64,000 nucleotides of DNA from Tistrella mobilis (GTDB taxonomy: Bacteria > Pseudomonadota > Alphaproteobacteria > Tistrellales > Tistrellaceae): NCBI RefSeq assembly GCF_039634785.1, contig NZ_JBBIAB010000002.1:372001-436000 (forward strand). Direction: 5' to 3'. Shown one piece after another: positions 7,083-16,400 of this stretch. The notes under the pieces are model-generated. The model worked only from the letters and a program-made list of their open reading frames with translations, was not told the origin of the DNA and searched no databases. Positions within the stretch are counted from its first letter, which is position 1. Every line of letters starts with the position of its first letter. Made by a program: the position numbers and the translations under genes.

Positions 7083-8918
7083 ATGACCCGGACCGACGCT
7101 TCCACCCCCACCTCCACCGACCAGCCGGCAACCGACCAGCTGGCCGCCGACCTGACCGCCGCCCATCCGCGGGTGATCGATCTGGTGGCGCGCGGCGCCC
7201 GCCTGAACCCCCAGGGCGTGGCGCTGGTGCATCTGCCGACCCCCGACCATCCGGGCACGGACCCCGTTACCCATGACCGGATGATGGGGCTGGTGGCGGC
7301 CGCCGCTGCGCGCTTTCGTGCCCTGGGTGTCGGCCCGACCGATGCGGTCGCCATCCTGCTGCCCAGCTGCCCGGCGCTGATGGTGTCGCTTTGGGCGGCG
7401 ATGTGGGCGGGGGTGGCACAGCCGCTCAACCTGCTGTTCACCCGCGATGCCATCGCCGGCCAGCTGAAAGCAGCGAAGGCGAAACTGCTGATCGTGCCGC
7501 CGGAAGGCGCGCCGGCGGGGCTTTATGAAAAGGTCGCGGGGCTGGAGGCGGAGATCCCCGGCCTGCGGATCCTGACTGCGCCGATCGACGGCAGCGTCGC
7601 CCTGGACGGCGAGGCGCTGGAGCCTGATGCCGACTGGCGCACCCGGCTCGACGAGGGGCGCGTCTCGGCCGATCCCGACCGGGTGGCGGCGCTCTATCCC
7701 ACCGGCGGCACCACCGGCGCGCCCAAGCTCGCCCGGTTGACCGAGCGCAGCATGGTCGCCTCGGCCCTGGGCTCCATGCTGTCGATCGACTATCGCCGGG
7801 ACGACCGGCTGCTGGCGGGTCTGCCGCTGTTCCATGTGGGCGGCGCCTTCGTGGGCGCGCTGGCCGCGGCGGCGGCCGGGGCCGGCATGTGGTTTCCGAC
7901 CATCGCCGGCTTCCGCAACCCGGCCGTGGTCGCGGCCTTCTGGCAGATGGTCGCCCGCCACCGCATCACCGTGGGCGCGCTGGTGCCGACCAGCCTGGGG
8001 GCGGTTGCCGGCACGCCGACCGAGGGCGCCGATCTGTCGTCGCTGCGCGTGGTGCTGACCGGCGCCTCGACCTGCCCGCCGGAGGTGGTGAAGCGCTTCC
8101 TGGCCGCCTGGGGCGGCGATGCCGTGCGCCAGGTCTATGGCATGACCGAATTTTCCGGCGCCATCGCCCAGGTCCATCACGATGTCATGCCCGACGGCGC
8201 CGCGGTCGGCCTGCCGCTGGCCCAGGTGGAGGTGGCGGTTCTGGCCGAGGGCGTGCTGCACCGGACGGCGCCGACCCCTGCGGGAGAGCTGCTGGCCCGG
8301 GGCCCGCAGGTCTTCGCGGGCTATATGGACCCGCGCCAGACCGAGGCGGCGTTTCATGACGGCTGGCTGCGCACCGGCGACATCTGCCGCATCGCCGAAA
8401 GCGGCCAGTTGCACATCACCGGCCGGATCAAGGATCTGATCATCCGCGGCGGCCACAATATCGACCCGCTGATCCTGGAGGATGCCGCCATGGCCCATCC
8501 GGGCGTCGCCATGGCCGCGGCGGTGGGCCTGCCCGATGCTTATGCGGGCGAGGTGCCGATGCTGTTCGTGGTGCCGGCCGAAGGTGCTGATCTGGCCGAT
8601 CTGGCGGGCTTCATCGACACCCGCATCACCGAGCCGCCGGCCCGGCCGAAGCGGATCGAACCGCTTGCCGACATGCCGGTGACGCCGGTCGGCAAGATCT
8701 TCAAGCCGCGGCTGCGCGAGCTGGCGGCAGAGGCCGCCGCCCGCGCGCTGCTGGCGGCGATCGATCCGGCCGCGACGGAGGCCGTGAGCGCCGCGACCGA
8801 CGGCACCAACGGCCTGCATCTGCGGCTGGACCTGCCGCCCGACTGGCCCGCCGCCGGCGCGGCGCGCATCCGCGCCGCCCTTGGGGAATTGCCGCTGCCG
8901 GTGGTGGAGGCCGGCTGA
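7083..8918 (+). CDS. Acyl-CoA ligase (AMP-binding, ANL superfamily)
   Basis: 611 aa. ANL motifs are in order: the phosphate loop TGGTTGAPK (residues 207-215), YGMTE (352-356), the hinge region GDICRIAESGQLHITGRIKD, GGHNIDP, and the C-terminal catalytic lysine in PVGKIFK (Lys538). The enzyme activates a carboxylic acid via an acyl-adenylate to a CoA thioester. The C-terminus runs about 65 residues past the catalytic-Lys region, a little longer than usual. It is the last gene of the plus-strand catabolic group, 50 nt after the AraC gene, and would supply the CoA ester for the crotonase. Chain length or aromatic specificity cannot be read from the sequence. Confidence 0.88.
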   Translation: MTRTDASTPTSTDQPATDQLAADLTAAHPRVIDLVARGARLNPQGVALVHLPTPDHPGTDPVTHDRMMGLVAAAAARFRALGVGPTDAVAILLPSCPALMVSLWAAMWAGVAQPLNLLFTRDAIAGQLKAAKAKLLIVPPEGAPAGLYEKVAGLEAEIPGLRILTAPIDGSVALDGEALEPDADWRTRLDEGRVSADPDRVAALYPTGGTTGAPKLARLTERSMVASALGSMLSIDYRRDDRLLAGLPLFHVGGAFVGALAAAAAGAGMWFPTIAGFRNPAVVAAFWQMVARHRITVGALVPTSLGAVAGTPTEGADLSSLRVVLTGASTCPPEVVKRFLAAWGGDAVRQVYGMTEFSGAIAQVHHDVMPDGAAVGLPLAQVEVAVLAEGVLHRTAPTPAGELLARGPQVFAGYMDPRQTEAAFHDGWLRTGDICRIAESGQLHITGRIKDLIIRGGHNIDPLILEDAAMAHPGVAMAAAVGLPDAYAGEVPMLFVVPAEGADLADLAGFIDTRITEPPARPKRIEPLADMPVTPVGKIFKPRLRELAAEAAARALLAAIDPAATEAVSAATDGTNGLHLRLDLPPDWPAAGAARIRAALGELPLPVVEAG

Positions 8919-8944
8919 GCCGGGGGCGGAGCCGGGAGGGGGGA

Positions 8945-9712
8945 TCAGACCTCCGCCGCGCCGCCGTCGCAGGGGATGGTGGCGCCGGTGGTATAGGCGC
9001 CGGCGCGCGAGGCCAGGAAGATCGCGACGCCGGCGATGTCCTCGGGCTGGCCGATGCGGCCCAGCGGCACCTCGGCGATCACCTCGTCGCCGCGTTCGGC
9101 CAAGGTCGCCGCCATCATCTGGCTGGGGAAGGGGCCGGGGGCGATGGCGTTGACCAGGATGTTCTCGGCCGCCAGCCGTTTCGCCAGATGGCGGGTCAGC
9201 ATGATGCAGCCGGCCTTGGACGAGGTATAGGCATAGGTTTCAAGGAAAGTGGGGTTGATGCCGTTGATCGAGGCGATGTTGATCACCCGGGCAGGTGCAG
9301 CGGCCGAGGCCGAGGCCCTGAGCAGCGGCAGCAGTTTCTGGGTCATGAAGAAGACCGACTTCATGTTGAGGTCGACCACCTTGTCCCAGCCGCTTTCCGG
9401 ATAGTCGTCGATGGCCGCCCCCCAGGTGGCGCCGGCATTGTTGACCAGGATGTCGAGCTTCTGTTCACGCGCGGTGATCTCGGCGACCAGGCTTTCGATG
9501 CCGGCCATGGTCGACACATCTGCCGGCAGCGCGATGCAGGTGCCGCGTTCCGACAGCTTGTCGGCGATCTGCTGGCAGACCGTCGCCTTGCGCGACGACA
9601 CATAGACCCTGGCGCCGTTCTCGACGTAGCCGGTGGCGATCATCTCGCCGATGCCGCGCGACCCGCCGGTGACCAGTGCCACCTTGCCGGAAATGTCGAA
9701 CAGGTTCTGCAT
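8945..9712 (-). CDS. Short-chain dehydrogenase/reductase (classical SDR)
   Basis: 255 aa from the ATG at 9712, which follows GGAGG by 11 nt. Classical SDR features: TGGSRGIG cofactor motif (residues 15-22), NNAG (91-94), catalytic Ser148, Tyr162 and Lys166 (YTSSK), and a C-terminal CDGG. A basic residue right after the GxxxGxG region (SSRK) suggests NADP(H). These enzymes oxidise or reduce hydroxyl/keto groups, often 3-hydroxyacyl-CoA or 3-oxoacyl carriers. It converges on the acyl-CoA ligase with a 26-nt gap and could serve the same pathway, though it is on the opposite strand. Confidence 0.88.
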   Translation of the reverse strand: MQNLFDISGKVALVTGGSRGIGEMIATGYVENGARVYVSSRKATVCQQIADKLSERGTCIALPADVSTMAGIESLVAEITAREQKLDILVNNAGATWGAAIDDYPESGWDKVVDLNMKSVFFMTQKLLPLLRASASAAAPARVINIASINGINPTFLETYAYTSSKAGCIMLTRHLAKRLAAENILVNAIAPGPFPSQMMAATLAERGDEVIAEVPLGRIGQPEDIAGVAIFLASRAGAYTTGATIPCDGGAAEV

Positions 9713-9838
9713 GGGGCCGCAGCCTCCCTTGGATACGGTTCTTGTGGTTCCGCGGGAGCATAGGCGCGTGCGGGGCGGCGGGACAAGGGGCGGCGGCATC
9801 CGGTTCGCTCTGCGGAGCGTGGGGGGCCGCCCAGCGGA

Positions 9839-11290
9839 TCAGAGGGCGATCTCGACCGTGGTGCCGGCGCCGGGGGCGCTGTCGATCCGGAACCGGCCGC
9901 CATGCAGTTCCACCAGATGGCGGGTCAGCGGCAGGCCCAGCCCCGTGCCGGCATGGCGGCGGCCCATGGCGTTGTCGACCTGGCCGAAGGGGGTGAGCGC
10001 GACCTGCACCTGGTCGGGCGTCATGCCGATGCCGTCGTCGCGCACCCTGAGCCGGATCAGCCAGGGCGTGCCGGCATCGACCGGAACGGCGGCGAGTTCC
10101 AGCCGCACCTGGCCGCCCTCGGGCGTGAATTTCACCGCATTCGACAACAGGTTCAGCAGAATCTGGCGCAGCCGCAGCGGGTCGGCGATGATCCGCTGCG
10201 GCGCATCGCCGGCATCCAGCACCAGTTCCACCCGGGCCTCGTCGGCCATCGGGCGGATCATGTCGATACAGCCCTCGGCCACCGACACCGGATCCAGCGC
10301 TTCAAGTTCCAGCTCCAGCCCGCCGGCCTCGACCTTCGAGAAGTCGAGGATGTGGTTGATCATGTCGAGCAGATGGCGGCCGCTGAAGGTGATGTTGCGG
10401 GCGAAATCGACATAGCGCTCATTGCCCAGGGGGCCGAGGATCCGGCTTGCGATCGCGTCGGCATAGCCGATGATCGCATTCAGCGGCGTGCGCAGCTCGT
10501 GGCTGACATTGGCCAGGAAGCGCGACAGGATGGTGTTGGCGCGGGCGAGTTCCGCCGTGCGTTCCTCGACCCGCCGTTCCAGATCGGCCTTGGCGGCCTT
10601 GAGCCCGTCGGTCAGCGCCAGCTGCCGGCGCTGGGCCTGGTCCTGCGCTCTCAGATAGACGAAGGTCAGGATGATCAGGCCCAGCACCGAAATGCCGGCC
10701 AGCAGCCCGCCGGCGCGGAAACTGGTGAGGACGTCGGCGGTGTGGGTGTCCAGTTCCTGCTGTTCGCCCGTGCGCAGATCGGTCAACAGGCTGCGGATCT
10801 CGGCCATGGAGGCGGCGCCCCGGCCGTCGCGGACCTGATCGATCGCGGCGGCAAGCCCGCCCACCCGACGCAGGATGATGGTTTCCTCAAGCTCGGTCAT
10901 CTTGCCGAAGACGAGCCCCGGCAGCCGGTCCAGCAGGGCGCGCTGGCGGTTGATGCTCCGGAACAGCCGGTCCAGCTCGTCCAGATGGCGGCCGACCAGG
11001 GGGCGGGCGCTGTAATAGGGGGCGAGATAGGCTTCGTCGCCGGTGAGCAGATAGCCGCGCTGGCCGGTTTCGGCATCGGTCAGCGCGGTCAGCAGCCCGT
11101 CGGCGGCGGCGATCACCGCCCGGGTCTCGCGCACGCGATCGAAGGCATCCGCCATGCGGGTGCCGGCAATGGCGAAGGCGCTGCAGATCGCCAGCGCCAG
11201 GATGGCGGCCACGGCGACCGTACTGCGGAACGTCCAGCGCCGTTCCGACGTCTTCAGATCCTCGTCCTCTGCCACCCGATCATCCGACAT
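9839..11290 (-). CDS. Membrane sensor histidine kinase with CHASE3-like domain
   Basis: 483 aa. A first membrane helix (residues about 22-42, VAVAAILALAICSAFAIA) is followed by a helical extracytoplasmic domain with the CHASE3 hallmark TALTDAETGQRGYLLTGDEAYL. A second helix (about 193-213) and a coiled coil (RRVEERTAELARAN) lead to the kinase core. The H-box is SHELRTPLN with His264; N-box NLLSNAVKF; G-boxes DDGIGM and GTGLGLPL. It is an orphan here: no response regulator adjoins it. It starts 141 nt from the divergent YnfA-like gene. Confidence 0.88.
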   Translation of the reverse strand: MSDDRVAEDEDLKTSERRWTFRSTVAVAAILALAICSAFAIAGTRMADAFDRVRETRAVIAAADGLLTALTDAETGQRGYLLTGDEAYLAPYYSARPLVGRHLDELDRLFRSINRQRALLDRLPGLVFGKMTELEETIILRRVGGLAAAIDQVRDGRGAASMAEIRSLLTDLRTGEQQELDTHTADVLTSFRAGGLLAGISVLGLIILTFVYLRAQDQAQRRQLALTDGLKAAKADLERRVEERTAELARANTILSRFLANVSHELRTPLNAIIGYADAIASRILGPLGNERYVDFARNITFSGRHLLDMINHILDFSKVEAGGLELELEALDPVSVAEGCIDMIRPMADEARVELVLDAGDAPQRIIADPLRLRQILLNLLSNAVKFTPEGGQVRLELAAVPVDAGTPWLIRLRVRDDGIGMTPDQVQVALTPFGQVDNAMGRRHAGTGLGLPLTRHLVELHGGRFRIDSAPGAGTTVEIAL

Positions 11291-11430
11291 GAGGATCATC
11301 CGTCCACAGGCGGGTGCCGTTCCCCTGCCACATCCGGCATGGACACCCGCCCTTTTGTGGCATGATCATCACGAAGAAAGTGTAAACAAACGAGGTCTGT
11401 TCCCCTATTTGAGGTGCGACGCCGGGCCGC

Positions 11431-11754
11431 ATGCTGAAAACCGTCGGATTGTTCGTCATCACCGCGCTTTCCGAGATTATCGGATGCGTTCTTCCCGCGC
11501 TATGGTTGCGTGGTGCGACCGGGGCCTGGGTGCTGCTGCCGGGGGTGGCGGCGCTCGCCCTGTTCGTCTGGCTGCTGACCCTGCACCCGGCGGCGAGCGG
11601 CCGGGTGTTCGCGGCCTATGGCGGCATCTATGTCGCCACCGCCCTGGTCTGGCTGCGGGTGGTCGACGGCGTGCGGTTGAGCCTGTCCGACTGGGCCGGG
11701 GCGGGGCTGGTCTTCGCCGGCGCGCTGGTCATTCTGGCGCAGTGGCAGCGGTAG
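11431..11754 (+). CDS. YnfA-like (UPF0060) inner-membrane protein
   Basis: 107 aa, almost entirely four hydrophobic helices, with family-typical stretches: [15 protein letters not shown], a W in the first loop, [15 protein letters not shown], and [16 protein letters not shown]0060 proteins resemble half of an SMR-type drug/metabolite exporter and probably work as dimers. The last 26 nt overlap the 3' end of the convergent phosphotransferase gene. Confidence 0.88.
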   Translation: MLKTVGLFVITALSEIIGCVLPALWLRGATGAWVLLPGVAALALFVWLLTLHPAASGRVFAAYGGIYVATALVWLRVVDGVRLSLSDWAGAGLVFAGALVILAQWQR

Positions 11755-13375
11755 AGAGGGGGGCAGAGGTGAGACCCAGCATCGTCCGGGCTCGCGCGGC
11801 CCGGTCCCCGGGCATGCCATCCGCGGCAAGATGATGCCAGTCCGTCGGGCCGGCGCTGCCGGCCGCGCGGGCCAGCTGGGCGCGGACGACATCGGCATCG
11901 GCATCCGACGGGTCGCCCCGCCTTGCGGTCACGCGCTCGACCAGCACCGCCTCGGGTGCCTCCAGCCACAGCCCGTCGAAGGGCAGGCCGGCGTCGTCGG
12001 CCACGGCGCGGATGCGCGCGCGGGTATCGGCGCGGTCGAAGACGGCATCGGCGATCACCGAATGGCCGGCGGCCAGCGCCGCCGCGGCCTCTGCCGCCAT
12101 CTCTGCATAGACCCGTTCCGACACCTGGGGGGTGTAGGCCTCGGCCGGCAGGCGGGTGGTGGCGGCCTGGCCGAAAGCGCGCTTGCGCAGCCGGTCGCTG
12201 GCGATGATCCGGGCCCCCGGTGCGGCGCCCAGATCGGCCGCAAGGGCTGCGGCGATGGTCGATTTGCCGCTGCCGCTGAACCCGCCCACGGCCACCAGCC
12301 GGGGCGGGGCGGGGGCCAGCAGCCGGCGGGCCAGGTCCAGATAGGCGCCGGCCTCGGCCGCGATCCGGTCACGATCCGCACCGCTCGCATCCATCGCGGC
12401 GGCGGCCCCCACATGGGCGCGCACCACCGCGCGCATGGCCAGGAACAGGGGCATCAGCGCCAGCCCCGGGCCCCGGTCATGGGTGGCGCCGGCATCGTCC
12501 TGGGGGCCGGCATCCAGATAGCGGTTGAACACCGCGGCGGCGGCAGCCGGGCGGTTGCGGTGCAGCAGGTCCATGATCAGAAAGGCCAGATCATAGAGCA
12601 CGTCGGTGATCGCCAGATCGTCGTCGAATTCGATGCAGTCGAAGGCGGTGGGCCGGCCGTCGATCAGCACGATGTTGCGCAGATGCAGATCGCCATGGCC
12701 ATGGCGCACCCGCCCGATCCGCCCGCGCGTCTCCAGCAGGGCGGCATGGGCGGTGAAGGCGGCCTCGCTCGCCCCGATCACGGCGCGCACGACCCCGCCA
12801 TCCAGCAGCCCGGCGGCATGGCCCGCCTCCAGCCCCTGGCGGTTGATCTCCAGCACCCGCCGCACCCGATCGGCCCCGCCATCGGGCCCGATCACCCGGG
12901 CGGCGGCATGGAAATCGTACACGGCCTGGCCCAGCGCCTCGATCAGGCCGCGGTTCAGCCCGTCTCCCTCTCCTGCGCCGTCTCCCTCTCCTGCGCCGTC
13001 ACGCTCCGCCAGCCGGTCCAGCAGCCCGTCCTCGTCGAAACGGACCATCTCGACCACGGCATCGACCAGCGGGCCCGCCCCCTCCATCACCACCCGGCCG
13101 TCGGGGCCGGCGGTCAGCCGCCGGACCCCCAGATAGATCCCGGGCGCGGTGCGCCGGTTCAACGCCACCTCGCGCCCGCAGGCGGCCGCGCGCAGCGCCG
13201 CGGTGCCGAAATCCAGATAGGGAAACCGCACCGCCTTCTTCAGCTTCAGAACGCGGGTCCGGCCGATGAAGACCAGCGAGATATGGGTCTCCACCAGCCG
13301 CGGCGGCACGCCGTCGCCTGCCGCCAGATGCTCTTTCACGCAGGCGATCGCAGCGCTCTGGTCTTCGGTGTGCAT
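11729..13375 (-). CDS. Aminoglycoside-phosphotransferase-like domain fused to a P-loop kinase
   Basis: 548 aa from the ATG at 13375. The N-terminal half (about 1-330) resembles the APH kinase-like fold, with the active-site pattern [10 protein letters not shown] and DCIEFDD (about residues 225-255). The C-terminal half carries a P-loop GFSGSGKST (about 363-371) as in gluconate-kinase/zeta-toxin-like ATPases. The same fusion occurs widely in proteobacteria as 'bifunctional aminoglycoside phosphotransferase/ATP-binding protein'; its substrate is unknown and antibiotic resistance should not be assumed. An exact 2 x 18-bp tandem repeat at 12961-12996 encodes GAGEGD twice in a surface loop. The 3' end overlaps YnfA convergently. 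Confidence 0.82.
   Translation of the reverse strand: MHTEDQSAAIACVKEHLAAGDGVPPRLVETHISLVFIGRTRVLKLKKAVRFPYLDFGTAALRAAACGREVALNRRTAPGIYLGVRRLTAGPDGRVVMEGAGPLVDAVVEMVRFDEDGLLDRLAERDGAGEGDGAGEGDGLNRGLIEALGQAVYDFHAAARVIGPDGGADRVRRVLEINRQGLEAGHAAGLLDGGVVRAVIGASEAAFTAHAALLETRGRIGRVRHGHGDLHLRNIVLIDGRPTAFDCIEFDDDLAITDVLYDLAFLIMDLLHRNRPAAAAAVFNRYLDAGPQDDAGATHDRGPGLALMPLFLAMRAVVRAHVGAAAAMDASGADRDRIAAEAGAYLDLARRLLAPAPPRLVAVGGFSGSGKSTIAAALAADLGAAPGARIIASDRLRKRAFGQAATTRLPAEAYTPQVSERVYAEMAAEAAAALAAGHSVIADAVFDRADTRARIRAVADDAGLPFDGLWLEAPEAVLVERVTARRGDPSDADADVVRAQLARAAGSAGPTDWHHLAADGMPGDRAARARTMLGLTSAPLSTAATAPE
12961..12996 (-). repeat. 2 x 18-bp in-frame tandem repeat inside the phosphotransferase-kinase gene
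   Basis: The 18-bp unit CGTCTCCCTCTCCTGCGC is present twice in perfect tandem and encodes a duplicated GAGEGD in a loop. Such identical units can slip in replication, so length variation between strains is expected. Confidence 0.85.
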
Positions 13376-13474
13376 CGGACATCCATCCCCTCGCCGCACC
13401 ATCGGGCAGCGCCATCATAACGCAAGGCGCGGGCGGGGTGGGGCGGGGATCGGGGGGTGCGGCGACAGGTCCGG

Positions 13475-16400
13475 TCAGGTCGCCGATGTCGCGCCCCGGA
13501 CGGTCAGGTCGATCACCATCACCTCGATCGCGTCAACCCCGGGATGTTCGTCGGCGATCGTCTGCCAATAGTCGCGGAGGGCGTCGGCCAGATCCGGCAG
13601 GGCGACCCGCCGCCCCCCGATCTGCCAGTTGCGCCGGGTGGCGGCCCCCCGCCAGACCAGCAGAAACACACCGCATCCGGCGGTATGTTCGCGCAGATAG
13701 TCCCCGACCAGCTGATTGCGCAGCCGCTCGCACAGATCCGGGCCGGACCAGTCGTTGTCGAGGATCTTCAATTCGATCGGCACGGCCGACGAAACCTGCG
13801 GAGCCTGCATCCAGATATCCGTCCGCTGGCCGTTCGCCAGTTCGTTCTCCTGGGCGCAGGTGAACCGCCCCTGCGCGCGGCCGTTCAGCGCGCCTGCAAT
13901 CAGATTGCGCATCTCGGTCTCGTTCTCGACGCGCTTCCAGGTCTGATAGGGGCTGTCATTGCCGCCTTCGAGCCAGGCCTTCAGATCCATGAGAACATTG
14001 AGGGTGACGTCGTAAAGCTGGCGATGCGTGGTGGGCGTCAGCGTGCAGGTCCGGCCGAACTCGCTGACCTGTTTGGCGGACCAGGGGGTGAGGTCGGCGT
14101 CCTGAACGGCACGCTCACGGGCCCGGGCGGCCATGTGAGGGCGGTATTCCAGATTGGGATGTTCGTGTGAAAGTTCGACAAGGGCGGTGTAGGTGGCTTT
14201 GCCGGGGATCTTCAGCAGCTGTTCAAATAGCGCGTTGCGGGCGTCCTGTGCGCGATCCCTTAATTCGGGCGTATAGATACCTTTGTCGGCACGTTCGATA
14301 TCGTCTTCTGCTCTGATGTGCTGATGCATGAGGATGTAGAGCGCCTTAAGATGATGAGGAGCTCGGAAATCGCTCTGATCCAATCTGCGTACAGGTGACC
14401 GCAAAGTGCGTATGAGGCTTGTTATAAGGCATTGGGCCTCGAAGCAGGCATTTTCGACAGACATGCTCGACAACCATGCTTTGGCGGCCGGGATACCGCA
14501 AGTTGCATCGGCGTCGATCCAAAGCGCATACCAGATGGCGAGATGATATCCGCGTGAACCCCGCGCGATTTTTGATCGAGCGAGGGCGGAGAATTTCTCA
14601 TTGTCTCTGTCGCCACTCATCATGATACGGAGGCACTGTTCAAGAACCTTCCCGTTCTCTACGTCGTATTGCTCTAGCCACGTAAATATGGCTGGTGCCA
14701 GAGGCTCGTGAAGCCACGGAGCGTAATAAACGAGATCGTGTAAAATATGGTGTAAGAGCTTATCTGGTTTTGTGTTTTTTAATTCAAAATATAGCTCGGG
14801 CACAATGGCATCAATAAACAATGTTGGGTAGTTTCTGTATAGAAGCTCGCACCAAGTGGGTAAGCCATTGAGTTCCCAGGTCATGTACCTGAGTGCATGG
14901 CGGACTTCGCTTTCTGTCAAGTAGGCGGGGAAGGCCTCTACTTCATGTGCTTCGATTTTGAGGCCGATAAATGCGAATCTGATAGCACGAATTGTGCTCC
15001 TGCTACGGTTTCCCTCAGAGGGGAGGGCGGGGGTCACCTGTCGCCAAAGCGCCGTCGCCGCATCCCGATAGGCTTCTGCGACCTGCTCTCCGTACTCTGG
15101 AATAAGTGCTCTCCAGTTTGCGGCACCCAGCTCTGATTTTCGGGTGTGAGCATTTTCGAGTGTACGGAGGAGAAAATACTGTGCGTCGCTACATGCGCCA
15201 GCGGCCAGGTCCGGCGAGTGACGGATGGCATCGGGGTTTTTCTTTATGAGTTCTAGATTGTTCGTGTGAATTCTATTATTTTCTCGCCTTTTTAGATCTT
15301 CTTCATTTTCCAACTCAGCAAGCTGTTTTGATTTTTCTTCCTGCGAATTTAAGAACCGGTCTAGGCCCTCCATCAATTCGGGCATTCCATCGACTGCGTG
15401 CTGAAGATCACGCAACCAGTCTTTCGGCTTGCCAGCTCGAAGAATTAGTAAGTAGGCAAGCGACATTGCCATCATCTGGTCGTCGATAAACTGACGTCGT
15501 GCGATAAATTTGACTACATCTTGAAAACGCCCAATATCGAAATCCCAGTAGCGTTGCCTAAATTCGAGAATATAATGATCTGACAATCGTTCTGACTTTT
15601 CATGATGAATTTTTTGGCGTACCGCATCTACATGTTTCCAATAAAGCGCATCGTTTAACGAGTGCCAACTTGGTACAAGTTTATGTAACTGTGGATCGTA
15701 TTCGCTCCTGGAATAATTTAGCCGATCGTATGCTATCGGGAGCTTGAGCAGGATGTCGAGTACATCGGGTGAAAGCGCGGCCTGGGATCTGACAGACACC
15801 AAGCGCTCAACGGCATGGAAGGCGGGAGAGAGAAGCCATGCGAAGGCTTCTGAAGTCCGACACTCTCGTCTTTCAATATATGGTGCTCTATTGAAATAAA
15901 TATTCAGCCCACTGGCAAATATATATAGTGAATTCAGATTATATTTTTCAGAGTTGACTGGTAGTCGCTCTACAAATTCATGCAGTGCACTGTCCAGGTC
16001 GGTAATTAGGTCTTCATTGTGAGTCTCCAACCTGTCGATCGAGGCAAGGAGCAGGACGACCGAATCTGTGTCGGCATCGGCATCTGTCAGGATCTCTGCA
16101 AGCAATCTGCGCGGCAGCAGAGCCGATGACGCATTCAGTGCCGTCCACAGCCCGTCCTTCTGCGCCCGATTTCCGCAGGCCATCACCCCCCGGGCTGCGC
16201 CGATCCGGGCCCAGATGTCGCAGGCGGGATCTGTCGCGATGTCCGAGAGCGCCGGCACACAGGCTGTCATGCCGCCCTGCCAGACCACCCGGCCAAGAAA
16301 TGAGATCGCTTCGTCATTGGCCTGGTGGTCGGCGATAAGCTGCCGCACATCCTCCGTCAGATCCGCGCTGGCGACCCGGGCAATGGCGCCGTTGTATCCG

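Noticed and set aside
6870-8819. Minus-strand frame opposite the acyl-CoA ligase
   Set aside because: Antisense shadow; the plus strand has all ANL motifs in order.
11831-13420. Plus-strand frame opposite the phosphotransferase-kinase gene
   Set aside because: Antisense shadow with Gln/Gly/His/Pro repeats; the minus strand has clear APH and P-loop motifs.
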